From: Strigamia acuminata
Taxonomy: Eukaryota; Arthropoda; Chilopoda; Geophilomorpha; Linotaeniidae
Assembly: GCA_949358305.1 (NCBI GenBank)
Contig: OX442314.1
Location: 37,979,211-38,043,210 of the forward strand
Direction of reading: 5' to 3'
DNA length: 64,000 nt
Below, one piece after another: positions 9,973-20,200 of this stretch. The translations under genes were made by a program, and so were the position numbers. Each line of letters opens with the position of its first letter. Position 1 is the first letter of the stretch. Below the pieces are notes generated by a model. It was not told where the DNA came from, ran no database searches, and was given only the letters and a program-made list of their open reading frames with translations.

Positions 9973-11033
9973 AGTGCGGCGATCCGGGTTTTTACTTATT
10001 AAATTATGTAAATTTAACAAGCAATCGTCGGTGAGATGCCGTACAGGACTTCTACTCTGTGGCTAAATGGTTGTCTAGGGGAATGATTTTTACACGGAGA
10101 GTAAAAGGAAAAATTAGATTGTTTTAATCGTTCTAAATACACTCGATAAATGCAAAGGGAAAATAATAATAATGTAATGACTGGGTCGATCTGGCTTTTC
10201 TTTGTACTTGGACACTCACAGTTGACCGTTGGCTCCAAGATGGCGTCGATGGCGTCGTGTGAGCGCGGGATTTTGGCGGAGTAAACTCAACGCCAAAATA
10301 CGTTGCTAAATATACTAAAATCCTCGTGGAGCACGCTCGACACGAGAATACGTCTTGCACACAGTGGTTTGATTATTACGGAGCAAGCTCGACGTAACAA
10401 TCCGTCTTAACACACAGATTTCTTTGTGGAGCAAGCTCGACACAAAGAACTACAAATTGACAGAGCAAGCTCAATGTCAATTCACACACAGAAATGGCTT
10501 AAATTACGCGTAGTAATTCAAGCAGAAGGGCGCTATTCTGTACAGTTGGTACAGACCAGCAATGAATCTCGATTCTTCCAATATCACAGATCACACTTAG
10601 CGAGTTTGGGCATAAGTTTGACACGGTTGTGAAAGGTTTGGAAGCAGGATCAAGAGTCCGGGAAGAGTGGGCCAAAACCGTTTGGCTCACTTCTAAATCT
10701 GCTCAGAAAAGCTGCGCAGATGACGAGTTGCACAAAGATCACACACGGCCGCCTTCGGGTCGTGTGCAACAATTGAGCCGGGCACGCGCGAGGGGAAGGG
10801 ATGCTCCGCCCAGGCACACGCCTAGCAGCATCATCAAAGCAATGCACGCTGCAGCGCGATTGGTTGACGCTGTTGCTGGGCCAAAACTTGCTGCAAAACA
10901 CAATATTATTTGGGTAATATTGTGTCTTGTTTTATATTTTATTAATGTATGTTTTATTTCAATTTACATTGAAATAAAACATATAAGCTTGTTGAATATG
11001 TTTATAAGACAATTTGGAAATATGGTGCGCACT
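9973..11033 (-). repeat. Element A 5' LTR
   Basis: The inner end is set by the primer site. The outer end is inferred from the short terminal inverted repeat AGTGCG...CGCACT (9973 and 11028-11033); the partner LTR lies outside the window, so this end is uncertain. A TATA-like ATATAAAAC is on the minus strand near 10930, flanked by two long inverted repeats (10897-10925 and 10948-10983). Downstream, in the predicted untranslated leader, sit the hairpin array at 10271-10520 and a TCTAGGGGAATGAT-like motif shared with element B LTRs. Confidence 0.6.
10271..10520 (-). repeat. Array of five hairpins with a constant loop and variable stems
   Basis: On the plus strand five hairpins share the loop GAGCAAGCTCGA or a close variant. 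Stems are 10271-10278/10291-10298, 10323-10328/10341-10346, 10376-10380/10393-10397, 10420-10428/10441-10449 and 10455-10462/10475-10482. Stem sequences are unrelated (TTTTGGCG, CTCGTG, TTACG, TTCTTTGTG, AATTGACA) yet each pairs perfectly, and linkers share CGTCTT...ACACACAG. A sixth, different hairpin follows at about 10500-10523. The transcript would be the complement and folds equally well. Confidence 0.85.
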
Positions 11034-11060
11034 CAAATAGGAATATTTGAGGTCGCCACA

Positions 11061-12467
11061 ATCCTACCCTGTCCCGTGTACTGGTCAGAAGCAGTTGCAA
11101 GTTGATGCATACAACCCAAGAACTGTGGAGATTGGGACACGGATAGCGGGGCGAGCTGCCGGAGGTACGGGGATACTGATGGTGAAGTGCTCAAATGGTA
11201 CAGAGAGATCGTTAGGGCGTAGGAACGATATCTGTGCGTTCAAGTGGCTACCAGCTTTGAAAAAAGACTGGGAATCCAGCCTGTAACTTTATTTTCCTGA
11301 ATTATATTCATCTTGTGATTTCCAGAAGCTGTTTTCAGTTTGTGCGAGGACTGTGCTCGAACCACAGTTTTAGGCAATCTTGACACTTTTGGGAGTTTAT
11401 TATTTTAAAACACCTTTTTGTTTTTCTTTTCTCTTCAATTTTTTACTTCCCTATCTATGATTTTCATGGTTCTTTGGGACACCACATCTGACAGTAGGAT
11501 GCATGGTCACTTTGGGATTATTAGGTTTTCCTGACGATTGATACATGTTTATCCGCATGACCGGGCGGTATACAGCACCAAATGGAGGGTGATATGGCTT
11601 CGAGATGGCAGCTGAAGGGTGGGACCTAAAGCAACTAGAAACAGGAGGTGCATTGCCTTCCTCACTTTTTAAGTGCATCTGATTGTTCCACAAAAAACAC
11701 CACTTCATTGGGATGTGCAGATATCCCAGTGTGGGCACGTTTCTGTCGAGAAGGCAGCCTCGTGCAAACTGAGGTGAAGGTTTCCGTAAAAGGTACGAGC
11801 GGGCACAGTTGCGCTGATCTCTTGGGGCAGAAGAAGAGATTAACAACATCCCCGTGCACATCTGCATCTTCTGCTAAAGAAATGGTAATTTTTTGAGTGT
11901 ATTTTTTCTTATATAAAAAACCACCCAGTATTTTATTTATTCCTTTTTTTCTATTTTTCTTGTTTTTCTTCCTTTGATTACCGTTGCTGTGCGACAAGAA
12001 TCAATTTTTGTGACGGCGCACTTGTGCGGTTAGCTTTTATTGTTGCTTGCGACGATAAAAAACTCTGTTTGAAAAAATTCGTAGTTCTATGGACATGATT
12101 TAGTGCTTTAATGGCAAAAAAAGTCATGTTTTTGTGGAATCAGACCATTTTGATCTGGTTCAGAACTTCTAGTTCCAAACAAATTTCTATTTTGCTTTCA
12201 AAAATTGTTGTTTTTTCTTCAGAAATGGAGAAATTTTGACATTTATTTGGTCGAATTCTTTATTTTTTTCATAAAAATCCAAGATGGGACCTGAAAAACA
12301 TGTGGTGGTCACAGATTTTTCGGGAAGAGTTTTGATTTTCAAAAAATTTCGAAAATCTTGGGGAATCTGGGAATTAATTTCAATGAAATCAACTCAAATC
12401 ACATTACCAATGGGAGACATGGGGGGGGGGAAGTGACATCCCTAATCCCTCTCCCATGAATGGCTAC
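11061..12467 (+). repeat. Dispersed repeat E, copy 1
   Basis: About 1.4 kb matching, in inverted orientation, 32080-33433. Similarity begins at ATCCTACCCTGTCCC and ends at ATGAATGGCTAC. It contains short conserved coding-like stretches (such as HPNE.VFFVEQS on the minus strand), but frames differ between the copies and no open frame is long. No terminal repeats or target duplications were found. It is an unclassified mobile or duplicated sequence. Confidence 0.6.
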
Positions 12468-12569
12468 ACCAAAGATCAATCTAATGGATTCTAATTGGCT
12501 GTTAGTTGACCTTTTTTGGTCATTTTTAAAAGCTGCGGTCCTGTCTTTAACATTTCCAGTAATTACTAG

Positions 12570-14103
12570 TTACTTGAGGTGCTAGAAACACGTCCAGAGT
12601 TGAGCAAAGTGTGCGCAGACGTGTTGGTCACTCCGTTTTTGGAGGCGATTTTAGCCGAATGCACGGGAATGATCGAGCGGAACGACGTCGAACATCTGTT
12701 TCGGATGTATCGGTTGTTGGATCGCGTTGGCCTCGCGCGTGTGTTGGATGTGTTCGAGGAACACGTCGTGAGTGTCGGTTTGGCGGACATGGCCGCCGCG
12801 GCCGACAACATCGTACACGACTCGGAGAAATATGTACAACGACTGCTCGATCTGTACGATAAATTCAGCGGGTTGGTGAAAGAGGCTTTTCGAAACGACC
12901 CGCGATTTCTCACGCGCAGAGACAAAGCGTTCAAGAAAATCGTCGCCGACGTCAGCATCTTCAAGTTGGAGCTTTCGGCGCGCAAGAGAACTCCGGCGGA
13001 GTCGAAATGTCCCAAGTTGTTGGCCAACTTCTGCGACTTGTTGTTGAGGAAGACTCAGCTGAGCAAGAAACTCGCACCGGAGGACTTAGATTGCAAACTG
13101 AAAGGAGTTCTTCTGCTGCTGAAATACGTGAGAAACAAAGACGTGTTCATGATGTATTATAAATCGCATTTGGCGAGCCGGTTGATATTCGACACTTCGG
13201 CGGACAACGACGCGAAGGAGAACATGTTTGTGTGGTTGAAGAATGCGGGGATGCCGGCCGAATACGTGAGCAAACTGACGCAGATGTTCCTCGACATCAA
13301 ACTCAGTGCAAGCATCGATCAACTTTTCAAAGGACAAAACAATTACGATTCGATCGATATTAAAATCCTTAATTCCGTCACTTGGGCGCGCCATACTTTT
13401 CGTTGCCCGCAGAGCTGGAAGATTATGTTTGCGCGTGGAAGGTTTTTACAAGAAACAATACGTCGGACGAAAACTCGTGTGGCATCATCAAATGTCGAAT
13501 GGCAGCGTCACGTTTGCGAATGCGGTGGGAAAGTTCGATCTGGACGTGAGCACCTTCCAAATGGCCGTGTTGTTCGTGTGGAACGAGCGGCCGAACGAGC
13601 GGATTTCCTTCGAGGATTTGCAGTTGGCGACGGAGCTGCCCGACTCGGAGTTGAGGAAAACGGTTTGGTCGTTGGTGTCGATGCCAATGGCGAAGCGGAA
13701 AGTCGTAAAGTGCCAGCCGGAAGTTAAATCGGCTGCCGAGTTGAGTAATGAGACGGAGTTTTGGATAAATGACGAGTTTGCTTTGATCAAGAACGGAAAA
13801 GTGCAGAGACGAGGGAAGATCAACTTGATTGGGAGGTTGCAGCTTTCGAATGAGATGTGTGAGCGGGATAACGAGGCTATTGTGTATCTGAGGGAACTTC
13901 GTCTGGAGGAAGCGATAATTCGTGTTGCGAAGGCGAGGAAAAGCATCGGTAGTGATGAGCTGCAGAACGAGTTGGTTGGCATTTTAAAGAATATGTTCGT
14001 TCCGACGAAGAGAATGATTAAAGAGCGAGTTGAAGTGTTGATCGGACGAGAATTCCTGGGCAGGGATAAAGAGGACTTCAATACACTGTTTTACATTGGG
14101 TAG
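12570..14103 (+). pseudogene. CUL5: Cullin-5, C-terminal two thirds, two frameshifts
   Basis: About 500 codons strongly resembling the C-terminal part of cullin-5, the scaffold of Rbx2/elongin-SOCS ubiquitin ligases. Visible: cullin repeats (ILAECTGMIERND, ESKCPKLLANFCD), the cullin-homology domain (GRKLVWHHQMSNG, TELPDSELRKTVWSL), KRGKINLIGRLQ-type residues, the neddylation site (IIRVAKARK) and the winged-helix end (KRMIKERVEVLIGREFLGRD). The frame shifts twice within about 35 bases (about 13395-13403 and 13430-13435); the short middle segment reads LPAELEDYVC. No ATG starts it; an AG at 12569 could be an acceptor. No intron interrupts 1.5 kb, unlike CFAP57 and PGAM5 here, and upstream DNA is repeats. 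A truncated retrocopy is likely; a last exon with sequencing errors is possible. Confidence 0.85.
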
Positions 14104-14600
14104 TCTTTCACGGTTCACTTCCATTATTGTCACACCCTGCCACATGCTGAATCTGTTTACTAACCTGTTAGGCTGAATACATTATTGAAAATATGGAATC
14201 AAAAGAGCCAGTGTTTTAATACTGCTTCAAGTTAATGTGATAACGAGCTTCCCGAACAGCATTTTGTTTTGGGTTGTAAGCCCACATTTCAAAATGTACC
14301 GGTGTATCAGAAAATATTTATTTATCAATACACTGCATCGTCGTAGGAAGTACCAATAAGAAACGGCTCTACCAGTTTCGGTTTAGGTGGTTCTAATATT
14401 TTATTTGGTTGATCACATTTTAAATAAAATTTACTCAATTTAAAAGCAACATAATATTTATTTGTCGTAACAGTAATCCGTAAATATACTGGATTGGTTG
14501 TTACAGCCTCCGTAGGGTAGGTTGTGTAACCTGTAAGATTTATTCTTCTTCCAATACAAATCGTGTTTTTGCTTGTGTGAACCCCGTACTCGTCAATGTT
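14104..14600. other. Intergenic, no gene seen
   Basis: AT-rich spacer between the cullin-5 sequence and the LTR of element B. It contains one GTAAGCCCACATTTCAAAATGT hairpin-like unit (about 14274-14297), related to units at 35370-35450 and 58231. Its last four bases, TGTT (14597-14600), form the target duplication of element B. Confidence 0.5.
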
Positions 14601-15223
14601 TGTGAGTGTTCGGACGGACGCCACGTGGTCGGGGGAGAGCCACGGAGGCGCTGGACGCAACACACACGATAAAACAAACCACGAAATACACGGAGACACA
14701 ATATAGTTTTAGTTATGGCTTTATTAGATGTCTAGGGGTATGATTGTAGTGTCCCATAGTGTATTTCCCAAGGCGGCGGTTCCTTCGAACCGTCCCTAAT
14801 CAGACCGCGTGGCACGGCGGCCATCGGCCGCCATGACACACGAGGTCGGTAATCGGTTTTGGGCCACGCCGCCGAAGTTACGGTTAACGTCCGGCGGACG
14901 TGGCGCAACTGGACGCTCAGGTCCCGGCGGGCGATATCATCGCCACGCCGATAGTTTGGGTTATCTCAATAGCCAGTTTTGGAGGCGGTCGCAACACGAC
15001 CGTTCGCCTTGCTGGTTGATCAACAACTCTCTTGTCCCTACGGGGACCAACCACTTCCGGAAGGGCGACTTCCGGGGCCCGATCCTGCTTGACCAAAGGC
15101 CCGCAGCTCCACCTGGTTGCGGGGGACCGCAACAGGCTGCGCGAGATACGAGAGGCGCTGGAGCTGCGCCAAGTGCATTGCCGTTGCAGTGCAGCGACCC
15201 GTGCGCAGGGGCAGCTGGTCACA
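14601..15223 (-). repeat. Element B 3' LTR
   Basis: 623 bp. On the minus strand it begins TGTGACCAGCTGCCCC and ends GAACACTCACA, with TG/CA termini. AATAAA is at 14725-14720 on the minus strand. It is preceded by a polypurine tract and followed by target duplication TGTT. It matches 34207-34829 over its whole length. Confidence 0.93.
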
Positions 15224-15236
15224 TTTCCCCCCCCTG
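15224..15236 (-). other. Element B polypurine tract
   Basis: The minus strand reads CAGGGGGGGGAAA immediately before the TGTGACC start of the 3' LTR. This purine run is the expected second-strand primer and marks this LTR as the 3' one. Confidence 0.85.
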
Positions 15237-15718
15237 GAAAAAGGTAAGTACGAGGGGGTACAACGCAGTCACTGAAGTGGTTGTTGAAAGTTAACACATC
15301 GCATTACTTTTCTTTTTTCAGTTTATCAGATGACCATATTTCGGACGAGCCATCAGCTAGAACGAAGATCACCGGTAGGAATGCACTTGGGAAAATAACA
15401 ACACTACAAAGGAACACATACACACTTACCCCCAGGATGGAAAACTTGTACAATTTAAACACTATTGAAAAATAAAAATGTAAAATAACACTTGTAATTT
15501 AAAAATATATATGAATAAAAAACACTTTTTGAACTTTAAAATCTAACATTTGTAGTTATTGAATCCATTTAACATTAAAAGGTAAGTATGCTAATTTTAA
15601 CACTTTGGAATAATTAATAATAAAAAAAACTTGTTTTGACAATAAAAAAATTATTTCTGGCACTATAAAAGTCTTAACAGGCTTGGCCAAAATCTCCTTT
15701 AAAACGACGGCGAAAACT
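15237..15718 (-). other. Element B 3' untranslated region
   Basis: AT-rich, with no open frame of note, between the ORF3 stop and the polypurine tract. I see nothing else in it. Confidence 0.6.
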
Positions 15719-16984
15719 TCACTGCAGCGATTTCCCCGGTGTGGGTGGCGTATCGTCGGTTTTTGGCTCTTCTTCAGTTTTGTCGTCGACGAATTCTTCT
15801 GCTAGCTTCTTGCGTGACTTCTTATTCGACTTCTTTTTCACGGCGGTAGCTTTGGGCTCGGGAACGACTGGCGGTGGTGGTGGCGGTGTGTGCGACTCCT
15901 CGTTCGGTGCGCCGTCAATCTGCATCGCGGTCTCGATCGTTGCTTCGGTGGTGACTACATTGTTGTCGCAAACTGGTGGAGGATCCGCGAATCCCTGGAA
16001 CACGACGTTCGTCGGGCGTTCTCCAACCATCGGCGGCATAATGACAGCCGGCGTCGCCGCTGTATTGGCACCAAACATCGTTTGCGGTAGTTGGCAGGCC
16101 GCTGGAAAAGCGATTGCGGCCGCCGTGGCTTTGGTCGGGATCAGGTTCACAATACCTTGGATTGGTTGAGGACCGTACTGTCCCGCCCAAGCTGTTCGTA
16201 GCTCATCGGGAGTTTTTTCCGTTTGAGCTGGGATTTTCTTAACGAGTGCGCGTGGCGCATTCGATGTGATTGTGGCCGATGGCGCAGTCAATTGCTGATG
16301 AGCCGCTTTCTCGGCGTCTCTTTTTGCCATTCGGTCCCTATGGTCCGCGTGTTTTTTCGCTCTGTACCGAATTTTTGCTTCGGTATTCACGCTTCGTTCA
16401 CTCAACGTGGGATTTTCGATCGCCACGAGCCGTCTCATTTCCAGCAATTTCTCCGAAATGTTTGGACGGGCGGTCGGTGGTTGGTGAGGAGCTTGGGCGA
16501 CGGTACTTTGTACGGTCGCTTTTGTCTCCTCGGCAGCCTTCTTTTTAAGCACAAATGGCTTATGTGGCGGACGAAGAACCTTCTGCGACGTCGTCGCTGC
16601 GGGTTTCTTCGTAGAGATATTAGTAGAGGCAGTCGGCGGCGGTTGAGAGCGTACGCTCTTCGTTGCCGTTTTCTGTCTTTTCTTTGGGGGTTCCGTCGGT
16701 GTGGCATTCGCCACACGCGCTTGTTCCCTGTCTGCGATTTCCTTCTCGCGTTCTGCGCGCGATCGGACGCGCATCCAGTTAATATGTCGGTGGTGCAGCG
16801 GAATCGGCTGACCGGGCAGCGTCATGAACATGACAAACCATTCCTCGAGTGGTTGGTCCGCCAGAACGATTTCGTCTCCGCCGCAGTTCATGCACGGGAT
16901 CCGCGATAGATTCCACAGCGTGATGTAGCCGAAGCCGTTACAGATTGGGCACTGAACCCATTCGTTGTTTCGGTGATTTTCCAT
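15719..16984 (-). CDS. Element B ORF3, zinc-ribbon-like and Lys/Pro/Ala-rich protein
   Basis: 421 codons starting at ATG 16984, 222 bp after pol, in the position where many gypsy elements carry env. Residues 12-36 hold two cysteine pairs in a DnaJ-like pattern, CPICNGFG and CMNCGG. The rest is low-complexity and basic: Lys/Thr/Pro/Ala-rich, a helical charged stretch about residues 180-240 (KKHADHRDRMAKRDAEKAA), a run of eight prolines, and a Lys-rich KKKSNKKSRKK segment near the end. No signal peptide or membrane segment. It has no clear similarity by eye to ORF3 of element A. Function unknown; a nucleic-acid-binding or nuclear accessory role is only a guess from composition. Confidence 0.75.
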   Translation of the reverse strand: MENHRNNEWVQCPICNGFGYITLWNLSRIPCMNCGGDEIVLADQPLEEWFVMFMTLPGQPIPLHHRHINWMRVRSRAEREKEIADREQARVANATPTEPPKKRQKTATKSVRSQPPPTASTNISTKKPAATTSQKVLRPPHKPFVLKKKAAEETKATVQSTVAQAPHQPPTARPNISEKLLEMRRLVAIENPTLSERSVNTEAKIRYRAKKHADHRDRMAKRDAEKAAHQQLTAPSATITSNAPRALVKKIPAQTEKTPDELRTAWAGQYGPQPIQGIVNLIPTKATAAAIAFPAACQLPQTMFGANTAATPAVIMPPMVGERPTNVVFQGFADPPPVCDNNVVTTEATIETAMQIDGAPNEESHTPPPPPPVVPEPKATAVKKKSNKKSRKKLAEEFVDDKTEEEPKTDDTPPTPGKSLQ

Positions 16985-17205
16985 CGTTTTTCCAATCTTT
17001 TCGTTTCGATTTTCCAGAGAAGTTCCACACGACTGGTCAGTGGCGATCGCAGCGAATAAGTGATTTGGACAACGAATGGTGGTGGCTAAGTATAGAACCG
17101 GAAGACGTTTCGCGAACGTTTAATTGGCGTATGGACCGCAGATGTTTTGTAAACAGTCTGTGATTGGTCCAAATGGGTCTCCCGATTTGAAGTGTCACCT
17201 AGCGG

Positions 17206-20200
17206 TCAATCCCGATATCGGATCGGTAAAACGTGATTTCTCGAAGGTCTATTTGAGTCCGAATTTGGTTTTGGTCGAGCCGTCGTGGGTTTTTGTGAAT
17301 CCACTTGTGGCAACAGCAAGGGTTTTATTCTTTTTGGTTTCCCAAAAGGTTTTACTGGTGTTGGCAACTTAGTTGCGATACCAGATTCCGTTGGTTGCAC
17401 TGGAGTTGGCAATATCGTTGCTGTTCCAGTGTCCACAGGTTGGTTTTCAAGAACTTCTTCATCTTCCTTATCTAAAATGGGCCATTCAGCCTTTTCTTCT
17501 GAGGGGATGAATCTCCTGAGTTTTACAATGTTGTGTGTACCCCTCGCTTGCAAAGTTATTGGTTTCGCAAGGGCATACGCATTGTTGTTAAAGACTTTAG
17601 TTATTACATAAGGTCCTTCAAAGCGATCCTCAAGGGACGCAGCATATCGATTAGCAGCATTGGACAATGGGTGGGTCTTTAGTAGAACCAAGTCTCCAAT
17701 TTCGAACTTATCGTCGCTGCGGTGTTGATCGTAGTAAATTTTCTGTTTTGCTTGGGCCAGACTCTTATTTTTAAGAGCTGCAGCAATCAGAGTACGGTGT
17801 CTAGCGACTAGCATTCTGACAGCGTCGTAGGGCCTATTTGGGTCGAATGGGGTGTCATAAGACACATCTCGATTATCCCAAAATGGTCGTAATTCCCTGC
17901 CATACGTCAGCATTGCTGGTGTAAAACCGGTAGACACATTTGGGGCAGAGTGCAAAGCAAAATTTATCTGGTCAATGCATCTGTCCCAGTGATCGTGCTC
18001 AAATGTAAAAATTCGAAGCATAATCTTGATATTCCTGTTTACGCGTTCAGTCAGGTTAGTCTGGGGATGGTAAGGCGTTGCTTTAATTGGTACAACCCCT
18101 GCATCGTCACAGAGAGTCTGAAACACGTCAGAAATGAATTGGGGGCCATTATCGCTCAACATGAAACGAGGGCACCCATGACAGCTGAAAAATCGTTTTA
18201 AAATTGGTGCAATTGCAGTCATTTTAGCGGATCTCAGCGGTGTAGCTTCCATCCAGCCGGTGGCATAATCCACCACAACTAGAATGAAGCGATTTCTGTT
18301 CGAGGTTCTAGGTAATGGACCTATTAGATCGATTCCTATCTTCTCAAAACGACCAATTTTTGGAGAAGTTGGGACCATCAATCCCTTTGGTTTTCTCTGA
18401 ATCGGTTTGCAGCGTTGGCAGCGATTGCAGCTTGCTACATGAAGTTTTACTTCTTTTTGCATGCCAGGCCAGAAATAAACTCTTTTCAATCGCTCTAGAG
18501 TTACTTCAACTCCTCCGTGACCAGCCATCGGATGGTCGTGAATTAGTTGAAGTGCTGCGAGTTGCAGAGATGGTGGAATAAAGATTTTAAATCCAATTCC
18601 CAAATCCTCTTCCTCCACAAAGAAATCAGTTTTAAAAGGTGCATAAATAATAAGCATTCCTTTTCTAGTGAGTGTGCAGTCGTACTGCCTTTCTTCCAAG
18701 AACTTAGGAAGTTCTGGTCGAGGTTGTCCATCATCCAATTCCAACCATTCGATTAGTTTTGAAAGATGTTTATCTGCACGCTGCTGTAATATAATGTTCT
18801 CGAAAGACATCGGGTAATCGGTCTCATTGGTGAGATATGCCAGAGCAACAGGCTCTATAATCTCAGTTAGAGTTGCTTTCCCTTCTAATGGATTGCCATT
18901 ATCAAGAGAGACTCTGGATAAGGCATCTGCGACTTGATTGTCGGTGCCTTTCCGGTACTTGATGGTGAAATTTTCATTCTGCAATTTCATTGCCCACCTA
19001 GCCAGTCTTCCAGCTGGATTTTCCATTGTCATGAGAAATCTCAGAGCATGATGGTCAGTCTCAACTTGGTACTCAGAATATTCAATGTATGGCTTGAACT
19101 TATCAACCGCCCAAACCACAGCTAAACATTCCAAATCGGTGGTGCTGTAGTTGTTTTCCGCGCCTTGCAGAGTTCTGCTGGCGTACGCAACTGGTCTTAA
19201 AGCACCATGGTCATCAATTTGCATGAGGACAGCTCCGAGCCCGCCGCCACTAGCATCTGTATGGATGGTGAAGTTGCGTGCGAAATCAGGCAGAGGCAGC
19301 ATAATTCCTTTTGCAAGTTGATTTTTCAAATATTCGAAGGCAACATTGCATTCTTCAGACCATTCCCATTTTGTATCTTTCTTTAGAAGGGCAAAGAATG
19401 GTTTTTGAGTAATACTCAATTTTGGAATTAGAGCAGCATAGAAACCCACCATTCCAATAAAACGCTGAAGTTGTTTTATACTGGAAGGGGTCGGATAATT
19501 TAAAATTGCTTCCACTTTGTCGTTGTTTGGGCTGTAACTCCCATTTGACATCGTGAAACCAAGAAAATTTAGTTCTTCTGGGCAAATAAATGACTTTGAC
19601 GGACTCGCTGTCAATTTATTTTTGTCTAATTTTGACAATATGTCATCTAAATGCTGAAGGTGTTCTTCAAATGAGTCGCTAAAGATGATAATATCATCGA
19701 GGTAAGCGAGTGCCCACTTGTGTTGTGCAGTTCCAAGAACTTGATCCATCATTCTCTGAAACGCACTGGGTGCATTGCACAGTCCGAAAGGCATACGAGT
19801 AAACTGGTATGTTCCATCAGAAGTAGAAAAAGCAGTTTTCTTCTTGTCACTTGGTTTAAGTTTTATTTGGTAATAACCTTTAGTTAAATCCAAAGTAGAA
19901 AAGAACTTTTTTCCACCTAAACAGGCCAAAATCATAGAAATTGAGGGCATCTGATAGACGTCCTTAATTGTGATTTTATTTAGCCAGCGAAAGTCAATAC
20001 AGAGGCGGTACCCTCCGTCTTTCTTTGCAACAATCACGGGGGGATTTTTATAACTCCCCTCGCAAGGTTCGGCCCAACCATCTCTCAGCAATGCAGCAAC
20101 CAATTCGCGATAAATCTCAGCTTTCTTGGGATTCATTGGTCGGTCTTTGCATCGAAATGAAGGCGCATCTCCAGTCGGAATTGGATGTTCCAACGTGGGG

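Noticed and set aside
14809-15294. 161-codon open frame in the B LTR, repeated at 34415
   Set aside because: It lies antisense to the element inside a GC-rich LTR and changes its end when leaving the LTR. No protein features.
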